42,340 nucleotides of DNA from Bacteroidales bacterium (GCA_017460915.1 JAFUAA010000033.1:1-42340); one strand, 5' to 3'. Shown: positions 26,099 through 35,204, counted from the stretch's first letter. Translations and numbers: made by a program. The notes: generated by a model not told the origin, from the letters alone.

Positions 26099-27472
26099 AT
26101 GAAGTACACCTTATCGACTAATGGTGTAGGCAAGTTATTGATGATTGCCTCCCTTTTTCTTATCACCGCTTTTGCAAAAAACGCAACGGCACAAGAATCT
26201 TTCTTCAGTTACGACAACCGCACCTTCTTTGAAGCCGACGGTCGCCTCGGCAAATATTTCCCCTTTGAGGATCGGCACGCCTATATGAAAGTGTTGCCCC
26301 AATACGGCCTCGACCTCCGCATTGGACGCCAAACCGACGGTCGGATGAAATGGGAGCGTGACTTCAACCATCCTTCCTATGGCGCCTTCCTGCGTCTCGA
26401 GAAAAACAACGTGGACAGCATCAAATTCGTCGACCGTGACGCCAACGGATATGAGCGAACCACTTGGCGTGCCCTCGGCAACTGCTATTCGTTGGGCGGC
26501 TTCATCAACGGACATCTGTACCAAGGTAAATATTGGTCATTCGACTACGACATCATGGGCGGACTTTCGTTTTGGACGAAACACGGCGACGAGTTCATCG
26601 GCTCTGTGGCCAATGTGCATCTTGCCATCGATGCGGGTCCGACCTTTATGATTGAGGACAACTTCGACCTTACGCTTCGCTATCAGTTCTCGCATTCATC
26701 GAACGCGGCTCTCAAGCTGCCCAACTGCGGCATCAATGTGTTCAGCTGGGTGGTGGGTTTGCGATACCATCCCAACGGTCGGCCAGAAATGGTGTCCAAG
26801 GAGCAACCACGGCCCAAGTTCCAGAAATCCACCTCTGTTTTCGCCACAGAGTCGGTAGGGCTTTTGCAGACAAACGAGTCAATGCGAAGCTACCAGACCG
26901 CCGACGGCACGATGGTGAACGACCTGCCCGTCGAACGGCCTTATTACATGGCTGATGTCATCCAATTGGGCGTGCACCGTCAGTTCCATCCCAAGTTCAG
27001 CTATGACATTGCCTTGGATTTCGGATGGACCGGAGAGACACGGCGCATGTATGAAAAAGCCCATCAGATGTATGACGATGGGCATCATTACTTTACCGAC
27101 GAAGACGCCATTCCGCTGATGGAATACAGCTTTGCAAGAGGCTTGCACCTCGCTCCTTCCGCAATGCTCGAAATCAACTATAACCGCTTTGCGTTCTGCC
27201 TTGGTGGCGCCTACTACCTTTGGCACGGCATCTACTACGGCACCGACCCCAAAAAAACCTGGGGCTTGGCCGAATCGTCGGAGAGCAACTTCGAGGACAC
27301 CTACCTCCCACCTTGCTACCGAACTTTCTACGGTCGGCTCGGCTTCAAGTATTACCTAGGCGAGAACCGCAACGTGTTCGTGGGTTCGTTCATGAAGGTG
27401 CATGAGGTGGTCATCGACTATGCAGAGCTCACTTTCGGTATCAATCTCTACAATTGGAAAGGCGGGAAATAA
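26099..27472 (+). CDS. Outer-membrane acyloxyacyl hydrolase / PagL-like lipid A deacylase
   Basis: 457 residues. The N-terminal hydrophobic segment (LLMIASLFLITAFAKNATAQ) is a signal peptide. The N-terminal half (about 30-225) ends in the PagL-type motif FSHSSNAALKLPNCGINVFS, with His199 and Ser201 in the H-x-S catalytic positions and a matching RYHP strand. The second half contains repeated amphipathic, aromatic-rich strands (YYMADVIQLGVHRQFHPKFS; GRLGFKYYLGENRNVFVGSF) consistent with a continued beta-barrel, and is larger than canonical PagL. It would act on lipid A or other acyl chains at the outer membrane. It is probably co-transcribed with the patatin gene. Confidence 0.85.
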   Translation: MKYTLSTNGVGKLLMIASLFLITAFAKNATAQESFFSYDNRTFFEADGRLGKYFPFEDRHAYMKVLPQYGLDLRIGRQTDGRMKWERDFNHPSYGAFLRLEKNNVDSIKFVDRDANGYERTTWRALGNCYSLGGFINGHLYQGKYWSFDYDIMGGLSFWTKHGDEFIGSVANVHLAIDAGPTFMIEDNFDLTLRYQFSHSSNAALKLPNCGINVFSWVVGLRYHPNGRPEMVSKEQPRPKFQKSTSVFATESVGLLQTNESMRSYQTADGTMVNDLPVERPYYMADVIQLGVHRQFHPKFSYDIALDFGWTGETRRMYEKAHQMYDDGHHYFTDEDAIPLMEYSFARGLHLAPSAMLEINYNRFAFCLGGAYYLWHGIYYGTDPKKTWGLAESSESNFEDTYLPPCYRTFYGRLGFKYYLGENRNVFVGSFMKVHEVVIDYAELTFGINLYNWKGGK

Positions 27473-27889
27473 TCAATCACCGTAGTCCACTTCCTTGAGG
27501 AGATAGCCCTGTTCGTCGTACCATTTCCAATGGCCACTTTGCCGGCCTTCCTTATAGAAGCCTTCATAATACAGATTGCCGTTTTCCTGCCAAACGGTGG
27601 CAGCGCCTGTGCGTTTCCCCTCTATGAAGGTTCCAATGCTCTGCATCCTCCCGTCGGGGAAATAAGCGGTCCACTTCCCATCCATCATGCCGTCTTTCAT
27701 GCCACCTTCCATCTTCACCTGTCCCGAATCGTAATACTCAATTTCCTTCACACAGTTGTTGTGCCTGTTGTAATAACGCACCACTTGGGCTTGTCCGTTA
27801 GGATAAGCCACCTCAACCTTTTCGGTCAATTGTCCCGAACATGAGGCCATAACAAGAAGTGTCGCAAAAAAGAAAAATAGCTTTTTCAT
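27473..27889 (-). CDS. Lipoprotein with MORN-type (YwqK-like) repeats
   Basis: 138 residues. The lipobox VMASC places the modified cysteine at residue 17. MORN-type repeats follow (GQAQVVRYYN, SGQVKMEGGMKDGMMDGKWT, GNLYYEGFYKEGRQSGHWKW), as in the YwqK-like antitoxin family of Bacteroidota. The function is unknown; such proteins may bind membranes or partner proteins. It starts 14 nt after dihydroorotase and ends exactly next to the end of the PagL-like gene on the other strand. Confidence 0.85.
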   Translation of the reverse strand: MKKLFFFFATLLVMASCSGQLTEKVEVAYPNGQAQVVRYYNRHNNCVKEIEYYDSGQVKMEGGMKDGMMDGKWTAYFPDGRMQSIGTFIEGKRTGAATVWQENGNLYYEGFYKEGRQSGHWKWYDEQGYLLKEVDYGD

Positions 27890-27903
27890 ATTGTCATGTA
27901 TTA

Positions 27904-29295
27904 TTATCTATCGAAAATCAACCTCATACCTTTATCTTTTTCATAATGGACGCCATTCTCAAAGACCAAGTTACCGTTCACGAAAGTGTGCGTCACTTTG
28001 GAATGCGATTGGATGCCATCGTAAGGTGTCCAGCCACATTTCGAGTATTCGTCCTTGTCCGAAATCCAATGGCTGACATTCAGGTCAACCAAGGCCAAAT
28101 CAGCATGATAGCCTTCGCGGATGAAGCCACGACGGTCGATGCGATACAGAATGGACGGATTGTGACACATCAGCTGCACCAACAAGGGTAAATCACGATT
28201 CGTCGCCTCCAACATAATATCCAACGAATGCTGAATGGACGGGAAACCCGACTTGGAGGTGAAATAATCGTCCGTGAATTTCTCGGATTTCAAATGCGGT
28301 GCATGGTCGGTGCCGATGGTATCTATCAAGCCGTTGCGCAAGGCTTGAAGCAGTGCCTCCTTGTCGCGGTGCGACTTGATGGCGGGATTGCATTTGATGA
28401 CGAAACTCTTGCGCTCGTAATCATGTTCGTCAAACCAAAGGTAATGCGGACAAGTTTCAGCAGTTATTTTTTTGTCTTTCAATGGAATATCATTCCTAAA
28501 CAACGACAATTCCTTTTGCGTTGAGATGTGCAGCACATGCAACCTTGCGCCAAACTTTTCGGCCATATCGACGGCCTTTGACGAGGAACGGTAGCAGGCT
28601 TCGGCAGTGCGGATGAAAGGATGGATTCCCGCATCGGGCGTTTCCTCTCCTTTGTTTACGAGATCCTTGAAGCGCACCGTGCTGGCATGAATCGTCGCCT
28701 CATCCTCGCAATGCGCCGCAATCAGGCACGGCGACTCACGGAACAGACGCACCAGCACCTCGTTTTGGTCGACGAGCATATTGCCCGTGCTCGAACCCAT
28801 GAACAGCTTGATGCCGCACACCGTCTTCGGGTCGGTCTTGACGACTTCCGAAAGGTTGTCGTTGGTCGCGCCGAGATAGAAGGAATAATTGGCCAGCGAC
28901 TTCTCCGCAGCAAGGTCAAACTTCTGTTGCAAAAGCTCTTGCGTGGTGGTTTGCGGCATGGTGTTGGGCATATCCATGAACGAGGTCACGCCACCTGCCA
29001 CGGCAGCGCGGCTCTCGGTGTAGATGTCGGCCTTGTGCGTCAAGCCCGGCTCACGGAAATGCACATGCTCGTCGATGATGCCTGGGATGAGGTATTTGCC
29101 TTGGGCTTCAATGACTTGAGTCGAAAGTCGTTGAGCTTGTCGAAACGCCGTCTCAGCATCAACCGGCCCTTCGACAGGCTCAGGGGCCTCACTCTCTCGA
29201 ACAATCTTGGCAATCTTGCCGTCTTTAACAAAAACACTTGCCACGAAAGTCTGGCCTTCGTTGACAAGTGTCGCGCCTTTTATGAAGTAATTCAT
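27904..29295 (-). CDS. pyrC: Dihydroorotase (with in-frame repeat insertion)
   Basis: 463-residue amidohydrolase that interconverts carbamoyl aspartate and dihydroorotate in pyrimidine synthesis. The class I signature DEHVHFREPGLTHKADI (zinc ligands His77, His79), FMDMPNTMPQTT, LHVLHIST and the metal aspartate in IGTDHAPH are intact. Residues about 35-60 (SEAPEPVEGPVDAETAFRQA then QRLSTQ) are an insertion encoded by a pair of REP palindromes (29129-29188), lying between the N-terminal beta-domain and the barrel entry. It starts 4 nt inside the end of the GT2 gene (ATGA), so the two are coupled. The insertion seems tolerated because it lies in a surface loop (inference). Confidence 0.95.
   Translation of the reverse strand: MNYFIKGATLVNEGQTFVASVFVKDGKIAKIVRESEAPEPVEGPVDAETAFRQAQRLSTQVIEAQGKYLIPGIIDEHVHFREPGLTHKADIYTESRAAVAGGVTSFMDMPNTMPQTTTQELLQQKFDLAAEKSLANYSFYLGATNDNLSEVVKTDPKTVCGIKLFMGSSTGNMLVDQNEVLVRLFRESPCLIAAHCEDEATIHASTVRFKDLVNKGEETPDAGIHPFIRTAEACYRSSSKAVDMAEKFGARLHVLHISTQKELSLFRNDIPLKDKKITAETCPHYLWFDEHDYERKSFVIKCNPAIKSHRDKEALLQALRNGLIDTIGTDHAPHLKSEKFTDDYFTSKSGFPSIQHSLDIMLEATNRDLPLLVQLMCHNPSILYRIDRRGFIREGYHADLALVDLNVSHWISDKDEYSKCGWTPYDGIQSHSKVTHTFVNGNLVFENGVHYEKDKGMRLIFDR
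29129..29188. repeat. REP palindrome pair inserted in frame in pyrC
   Basis: CGTTGAGCTTGTCGAAACG (29129-29147) faces GGCCCTTCGACAGGCTCAGG (29165-29184, continuing GGCC to 29188). The halves TGAGCTTGTCGAA and TTCGACAGGCTCA are inverted with one mismatch and could fold into a hairpin. The second unit is the same as the Rhs copy at 32646-32669. Confidence 0.85.
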
Positions 29296-30029
29296 GATTT
29301 TCTCGGTTTGATTTTACCCGTCATGCCGCGCCAACGCAAATTGAGCACCCCGAAAACGGCCTCACGGAAAATGCCTTTGCTCATCTTCGACTGGCCTTCG
29401 CGGCGGTCGGTGAAGATGATTGGCACTTCCTCAATCTTGAAGCCGAGTTTCCAAGCGGTGTATTTCATCTCGATTTGGAAGGCATAGCCCACGAACTTGA
29501 TTCTGTCGAAATCGATGGTCTCGAGCACCTTGCGGGTGTAGCACACGAAGCCTGCCGTGGTGTCGCGCACCTGCATCCGCGTGACGAAACGCACATAAGC
29601 CGAAGCGTAATACGACATCAGCACGCGGCCCATCGGCCAGTTGACCACATTGACACCCGTCTTGTAGCGCGAGCCCACCGACAAATCCGCACCATTGGCG
29701 CAGGCATCATGCAACCTTGACAAGTCGTCGGGGTTGTGCGAGAAGTCGGCATCCATCTCGAAAACATACTGATAGTCGCGCTCCAAGGCCCACTTGAAAC
29801 CCGTGATGTAAGCTGTGCCAAGTCCCAGTTTGCCAGCCCGTTGGATCATAAACAGGCGGTCGCTGATTTCCTGCATCAGCGTTTTTACGATGTCGGCGGT
29901 GCCGTCGGGGCTGTTGTCGTCGATAATCAAAATGTCGAACGCCATCGGCAGGTTGAACACATAGCGGATGATGTTCTCGATGTTCTCTTTTTCCTTGTAG
30001 GTGGGAATGATGACCAAATTCTCTGACAT
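29292..30029 (-). CDS. Polyprenol-phosphate glycosyltransferase (GT2, dolichol-phosphate mannosyltransferase-like)
   Basis: A 245-residue GT-A fold enzyme transferring a sugar from a nucleotide donor to polyprenyl phosphate. It starts with LVIIPTYKEKENIENIIRYV, has the metal-binding DADFSHNPDDL and the block SRYKTGVNVVNWPMGR, and ends with IFTDRREGQSKMSKGIFREA. No C-terminal transmembrane pair is present, as in soluble DPM1-type enzymes. It is the first gene of the operon with pyrC and the MORN lipoprotein, the promoter being at 30056-30063. The sugar donor cannot be determined here. Confidence 0.93.
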   Translation of the reverse strand: MSENLVIIPTYKEKENIENIIRYVFNLPMAFDILIIDDNSPDGTADIVKTLMQEISDRLFMIQRAGKLGLGTAYITGFKWALERDYQYVFEMDADFSHNPDDLSRLHDACANGADLSVGSRYKTGVNVVNWPMGRVLMSYYASAYVRFVTRMQVRDTTAGFVCYTRKVLETIDFDRIKFVGYAFQIEMKYTAWKLGFKIEEVPIIFTDRREGQSKMSKGIFREAVFGVLNLRWRGMTGKIKPRKS

Positions 30030-30055
30030 ATCAAATGCGTTTTCTTATCAACGCG

Positions 30056-30063
30056 CAAAGATA
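30056..30063 (-). promoter_or_regulatory. -7 box for the GT2-pyrC-MORN operon
   Basis: TATCTTTG on the minus strand, 27 nt upstream of the GT2 ATG, fits TAnnTTTG. Confidence 0.6.
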
Positions 30064-30220
30064 GGGGAAAATTGCCGACAAAACGAAGAAATATGAAATT
30101 TTGATTTCGGCATTTAAGCCCATGCCTTTATAACATATCAAATCTCTGACTATTTCATAGATTTATGCCAACCTTAAAGATATGTTACATGCCAATGGCC
30201 TTATCCTAAACAAATCTTTC

Positions 30221-30562
30221 TCATTTTGCCTTCCTCTTCCATTTTTTCCACCATTTGGCGGAACAGCCCTCAACAATCAAATTCACTTTGTTGGAAAAGA
30301 TTTCTCCTTGGAACATGTGTATTTGCTGCCCGTTGAGACTATCAAATAAAGTATCATTTATCGCATTGTCATAATAATAAAAATAGAACTTATACCGGCC
30401 TGGCTGGAGTTTCTTTTCGGATAAGACGGGAAAAAGATGTACAACAGTATCTGCATGATATAATAATAGCGACTCATCATCATAATAATGCAAACTGTCA
30501 CATGGAACATCCCGTTCCAGCGGATTTGCAATCCGCTGGTGCAGAGTCTGGGGATTTGCCAT
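30221..30562 (-). pseudogene. C-terminal fragment of an unknown protein with a repeat-derived start
   Basis: The open frame gives 113 residues. The first about 20 (ANPQTLHQRIANPLERDVPC) come from REP-like palindromes at 30519-30566, and the rest (DSLHYYDDESLLLYHADTVV ... MFQGEIFSNKVNLIVEGCSA) reads like the end of a beta-rich secreted protein. There is no signal peptide and no plausible ribosome-binding site. I see it as a truncated gene whose 5' end was replaced by repeats. It lies downstream of the Rhs locus and could be a remnant of an immunity or surface gene. Confidence 0.5.
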
Positions 30563-30768
30563 CCCCTTTATTTGCTGGGGCTTTCATGGCGTTAGATGCT
30601 TGTTTAGGCGACAAGGTATACATATTATTTTGAAATTGCAACAGGACGGATTTTTTTGCCTGAAGGGCTGTCACACTGTGGCGGCTGCCGTGGTACGACA
30701 GCCCTACAACGGCTGGTTTGGCATTGCAAAGGCTGAGGCTCATCGCTTCCGAATTGCAAATTCGGAAG
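30519..30768. repeat. Cluster of three small palindromes
   Basis: AGCGGATTTGCAATCCGCT (30519-30537), GGGGATTTGCCATCCCC (30550-30566) and CTTCCGAATT-GCA-AATTCGGAAG (30746-30768) share an ATTTGC/ATTGCA core. They lie in a stretch (30563-30827) with no supported gene, although one open frame crosses it. They look like related REP units. Confidence 0.7.
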
Positions 30769-30827
30769 AACGAGGTCTGACCTCCAAAAACGGGCTCTGG
30801 CACACATTCCCTGCATCTTGAGAAATA

Positions 30828-31394
30828 CTATTCGCACTTTCCCAGAATTGTTTCGCTATCAAGACCTCCTTGAGTAAGAATCCTAACAAGGAAATCCCGA
30901 AATTGTTCTTCATAGTAATTATCCTTGGGACATATTGGGCATTTGAATAAGAACTCAGTAGTTATTGACCCGTTTGTAATCGAAAGATTAATGGTTGGTT
31001 CTGGTCCGGCAATAATCCAATAAGCAGATGTCTTCATCTTTTCCGATATTATTGTCGAAGCTATCTGATAGCATTCACCAGCCAGTTTATCGAAATCTTC
31101 TTTGGTAAGGTTGATGATTGTATCGGTAATGGTTTTCGAACGATAATAGTGACTTGTATTGGCGACATGATCTCGGACTTTGGTCGAGCCCTTGCTAAAC
31201 AAGGTTTTCTCGGTGGAGACAGTCAGCCAATAATCATGCGTGAATATGTCGTACATCATTTCTACATGACGTTCGTACTTTGGAGAGTTTGGGTCGAAAT
31301 AATCGATCTTGAAAATTAGCCCCTCATATTGCGCTTGCATTGGAATGCATAAAGCAAGCGTCATAACCAACAAAATAAGATGTTTTGCTTTCAT
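30828..31394 (-). CDS. Exported protein downstream of the Rhs toxin domain (possible immunity protein)
   Basis: 188 residues from ATG 31394. The signal peptide MKAKHLILLVMTLALCIPMQ ends near AQ. The mature part is alpha/beta-like with no recognised domain; it contains KCPICPKDNYYEEQFRDFLV near the end. It starts about 17 nt after the Rhs toxin-domain frame, on the same strand. Immunity genes usually take this position in polymorphic toxin loci, and export would match a periplasmic target. No homology supports the role, so it remains an inference. Confidence 0.75.
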   Translation of the reverse strand: MKAKHLILLVMTLALCIPMQAQYEGLIFKIDYFDPNSPKYERHVEMMYDIFTHDYWLTVSTEKTLFSKGSTKVRDHVANTSHYYRSKTITDTIINLTKEDFDKLAGECYQIASTIISEKMKTSAYWIIAGPEPTINLSITNGSITTEFLFKCPICPKDNYYEEQFRDFLVRILTQGGLDSETILGKCE

Positions 31395-32645
31395 AATATA
31401 CAATTTGGGAATTAATATCTAAGGATAAGATTGTATTGATAACTATGAAACAGATGAGAATAGTTATAATTCGTAACCATTTGTGGGTTCCAGGAATAGG
31501 AGAAGCTAATATTAAATCCCGTTCCATTTGGGACGGCAATTGGAATTGGCGTACATTTATTCATCATCCAAAAATGGCCTTCCGCAGTTGCCAAATACCG
31601 TGGCTTCGTATAACCAAACATATAAAGTTCACCTGCAGTATGCCAATCACACCGATCTAATGGAGTTCCTGCCAGAATTGCTCTTGTGTAATCCGAAAAA
31701 CCATCACAGCCAAATTCGTCATGTGTATGTATTTCGAATTTTGCGCCTCTATAAAGAGTAGCAGAAGCCATCACACTATTATTTTCATCTGATAAACTGA
31801 TATAGGGATCTATGTGGGGACCATGTTTTGGCTGATAATATGCAATATACTTAGCCTCACGACCTGAGCGCATCGATTGCTGAATTGTTTCCATCATTTC
31901 AGAAAACTCTCCGTATTTCACACCAAGACCCTTAAAACCGCCTTGGCAATAGCCTTGATACAGCATGGCATGATATCCCGCAAAAGAGGAAAGGCCGGAC
32001 AAGCCAACACTCAACCAATTAATTGAATTATTCTCATTGGTAACATAATTGCACACTTGACCTGTCAAGTTAGCAGCGCAGCCACTTAAAAAGGCAGCTT
32101 TTCCGCCATATAACCCACAACCTCCACCGACATAGCCGCCAACTGAGCCACTAATGCATCATTTCCATAAGCCATTTAAAACATCCGCTCCGAGAGTTTT
32201 ACTATTTGTCGCCAGGCCTTGTATCATGCCATTACCAGCGCCTGAAAAGGCACCTGCTACCGCCCCTCCTGCAACAGCTCCATATGCCGAAGATACGGCG
32301 TTTCCTATTCCAGCAGTGGCTGTTCCAACAACAGCTCCACCAATTGTTGACCACGCCAAATCCCATCCCGACAACCCAGCAGCTCTGCCAATACTATAAC
32401 CGTTCCATGCACCCAATAGTCCTCCGACTACATACTGAACCCATTCTCCATCCGGGTCGGTGTACCTCAACGGATTATTCAAGCAGTATGCATACCTGTT
32501 GAAGCCCTGCATGGTTTCCGGGCTTTGCACATAGTTGTCCACCGAGAGGAAACTGCTCATTATGGGATCGTACATCCTGCCGTTCATGTTGATGAGACCA
32601 AAAGCGTAATGATGCTCGTGCCCTGTGAAGCCACGGTCGAGCATC

Positions 32646-32669
32646 GGCCCTTCGACAGGCTCAGGGACC
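32646..32669. repeat. REP unit inside the Rhs gene
   Basis: GGCCCTTCGACAGGCTCAGG continuing GACC to 32669 is the same unit as in pyrC (29165-29188). It encodes VPEPVEGP in frame on the minus strand. Confidence 0.85.
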
Positions 32670-33359
32670 GTGTAGCCCGTCCAAGTGGCAGGGTCGCGCG
32701 GGTTACCCCAGGCGTCGAAGATCTGCTCCAAAACCATATCACTTTCGTCATCAGTAATGGCGGTGTATGACCCAAGATGATCTTTCAGGATGTATTGAAC
32801 CTCTTCCATCCCGTCTGTCTTTGTCACCATGGCAAAAACGCCCATCGGTCCGCTCAGGTAAGTATATGACTGTTGACTGGAAGCCAAATGTCGCACAAAT
32901 TCGCAATTGCCAACATAATCTTTTCCAACCATCAGCGTTGCGCCATCGGTGGCTGTCATTCTTGTTCGTTGGTGGTCATAACCGTATTCGAACACATAGC
33001 GGTTAGAACCATTGCAGTTCACGGCTCTCACCTTGTCGAACATGGTGTAAGCGATTTCCTGACAGTCCGTCGCTGCGAAAAAGCCTTCCATCGTCGCGCT
33101 GCTTACAGCATGGGGCCGCAGCTGCCCGTCGGGGCCAACATAGTCGTATTGGGCCGACGAGAAGAAGACGTCGAGCCCGTCGGCGCGCTTGTCGGCCATG
33201 CGGCCCAGGGCGTCGTAGGCCATGCGGCCTGTCGGCACGCCGTTCAGCCAGATGCTGTCCAAACGGTTCAGCCAGTCATATGTGAATCGCTCTTCCAAGT
33301 TGCGCAGGTTGTCTTTTCTGGCGGCTAAGTTAGTTTTTTTTTCGTAAATGTGACAAAAA

Positions 33360-33395
33360 GTCTTCGGGCGGTATTTTGAGAATCCGCCCGAAGAC
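33360..33395 (-). terminator. Terminator hairpin within the Rhs locus
   Basis: On the minus strand GTCTTCGGGCGG (33395-33384) and CCGCCCGAAGAC (33371-33360) form a perfect 12-bp stem, followed by TTTTTGTCAC. It separates the 5' and 3' parts of the Rhs locus, so transcription should stop between them. Confidence 0.85.
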
Positions 33396-33429
33396 AGCAC
33401 CATTAATCAAATTTTATCAACTATACGGC

Positions 33430-34527
33430 CTACATACTATCTAACACTACGGAGACAAAACGGCCATCTGTTTCCGATTTGCTTTCCTCAACGAAACACT
33501 CGGGCGAATACTTGCCCCAATTAATAATTGTTGGATTGTAACTCACAGAATTATTATATCCGTTGGTATAGATTATCTTTTGCAAACGATTATAGTATAA
33601 CAAATCATCGTGACGCCCTGATTCGTCATCATACTCAAAATCATACCTTGCAATTTCTTTATCCCACCAATTAATCCGAATCGCCGTCAACAAATTCCTT
33701 AAGTCAATCGTATTGTTACCAATAAAGAACTTTTCTTCATCATCTCTGGTGGTATAATCAAGATATACCGTATAGCACGGGCTATAGTCTGCCCTTCCTG
33801 TGTACTTGACATAAGCAAGCACATAGCTTGCACCTCCTTTATTGTAATGATACTCTACATAGTTGCCATTTCTATCCTCAACCCTATCAAGCAGCCACAA
33901 ACAAGCATCTTTTGATTGTTGCAAACCGATTCTAGAATCCCGAGTTCTTCCATATTCCATAATTAGGCCCTCGGGGATCCTCACCTCAAACCACGCCAGG
34001 CCAACCGTAGTGTCGTTTGCAGCACGATGTGAAACGATTTTCTTCAATCAATCAATTTCGGTTTTATATTCCGTTTGATCGCAACCATATTCGCCAGAGA
34101 TGGCCATCAAGCGTTGCCCGTCCAAAGCGAATCTGTCGTGTTCGAAATCAACTGGAAGCGTGGCTAAGTCATGGAACATCGTTGGGCCTGTCCTTGTTAT
34201 CGCCGAAACCCCACCTAGATTCCAGCTCCAACCGAGTAACCCGTTTCCACTTTGACTATTATAGACAATAGATAGGTCTGGACGCATTCCATTGATGCCT
34301 TCAGGCACTTGGATAGGGATTGCGTATGTAGCCCCTCCCAATGAGCCGACATCGACTACAGCCGGAATTGCGCCGACAACACCCATCCCTTCTCCATTAG
34401 GGCCACCCAGTTCCATTGCTGGAGGATTCAGGGTGTGTAAGGCCGCTTCTCGCATAGTTTCATCTTCTTGTGACACCACGCAAAGAGACATCAATATTAT
34501 CGCTAAAGTAAACACTATCTTTTTCAT
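33430..34527 (-). pseudogene. Rhs/SpvB N-terminal part, with an in-frame TGA
   Basis: Starts at ATG 34527 with a signal peptide (KKIVFTLAIILMSLCVVSQE). An SpvB/TcdB-like N-terminal domain follows (YAIPIQVPEGINGMRPDLSI; YNSQSGNGLLGWSWNLGGVS). TGA at 34048-34050 (codon 160) interrupts the frame, which then continues to 33430 (LKKIVSHRAANDTT; KDACLWLLDRVEDRNGNYVE; NPTIINWGKYSPE) and ends in the normal middle of such proteins. The remainder of the middle region is missing, so the locus has a deletion or a fusion of two Rhs pieces at about 33.35 kb. A functional full-length toxin is not encoded. Confidence 0.82.
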
Positions 34528-34547
34528 AATGCATTCATTTTTATGGT

Positions 34548-35029
34548 TTAATACTTCACGATTTTCCATATTTGCGATTCTTCCCCAACCACAAACTGCA
34601 ACAAATAGACCCCCGCTGGGTAATTGGACAAGTCGAACTCTTCCGTACCAACAGTCAAACTCCTTTTTGTCAAGGCATCACCGTGCGATGTAAGAAGGAC
34701 GACTTGTAAATGAGTACCCATCCATTCTTTATCCAACTCAACCAAAAAGAGACCTTTTGTAGGATTAGGATAGATACTCAGTTTCATGCCACCAATTTGA
34801 TCCATGACGATAGATGCCAACCCTTGGGGGTTCTCAACAGACCTTCCGTTCTCAGAGATTTTTCCAAATTGAACACTTCGGCTAATCCGATTACCGCAGG
34901 CATCATAGTCAAAAGCCTCCTCACCGATGTTCTGAGCGCAACAACACGCTGCTAAAAAAAACCTAAAACCACCATTAACAATGTCTTTCGTGACAGTGTT
35001 TTACTAACAATTTCTTTTTGCAAGTACAT
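34548..35029 (-). pseudogene. Rhs-associated lipoprotein-like gene with T9SS type A C-terminal domain, frameshifted at an A8/T8 run
   Basis: ATG 35029 begins MYLQKEIVSKTLSRKTLLMV with a hydrophobic segment, reaching a run of eight T (gene strand; plus-strand A at 34954-34961). After one frame change there is a cysteine cluster (LAACCCAQ), the YD-like segment FDYDACGNRISRSVQFGK, and a T9SS type A domain from MKLSIYPNPTKGLFLVELDK to SQIWKIVKY (stop at 34548). Such genes precede Rhs genes in Bacteroidales (from memory). The promoter at 35066-35098 supports the start. Either this is a decay scar or the T8 run is a slippery/phase-variable site. Confidence 0.78.
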
Positions 35030-35065
35030 AATGCTATTTTTGATTAATGCAAGTTTATTTTGATG

Positions 35066-35098
35066 CAAAAATAGCATTAATTTTCAATATACAACAAA
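35066..35098 (-). promoter_or_regulatory. Promoter of the Rhs/T9SS locus (-33 TTTG and -7 TATTTTTG)
   Basis: On the minus strand TTTG (35098-35095) and TATTTTTG (35073-35066) are separated by 21 nt, a full Bacteroidota consensus, 37 nt upstream of ATG 35029. Confidence 0.7.
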
Positions 35099-35204
35099 AT
35101 TTACCCGATTTTTTGTAAAATAGTACAAATTTATACAAATAAAGAGACTTCCAGGGCCCTTAACCGTTTATGACCAGAGACCTGCCTTTTCTCACTAACA
35201 CGCA

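Larger units (their letters stand above)
31412..33403 (-). pseudogene. Rhs core and C-terminal toxin region, split by an in-frame TGA
   Basis: The frame covers the RHS core from about 33325 (DNLRNLEERFTYDWLNRLDS) to the core-end motif (YDPIMSSFLSVDNYVQSPET, FNRYAYCLNNPLRYTDPDGE), then a Gly/Ala-rich hydrophobic stretch. TGA at 32159-32161 then interrupts, and the same frame continues to 31412 with a variable tip (ISGSVGGYVGGGCGLYGG ...). The tip holds FEIHTHDEFGCDGFSDYT and RYLATAEGHFW, a layout like JAMM/DUF4329-type metal-dependent toxin domains (weak match; the usual S-x-x-D aspartate is Thr). The first residues (33403-33335) come from a terminator hairpin, not Rhs sequence. A REP unit (32646-32669) is embedded in frame. 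Confidence 0.8.

Noticed and set aside
30498-30803. 101-codon frame across the palindromes
   Set aside because: It is translated repeat DNA, without a signal peptide or domain.
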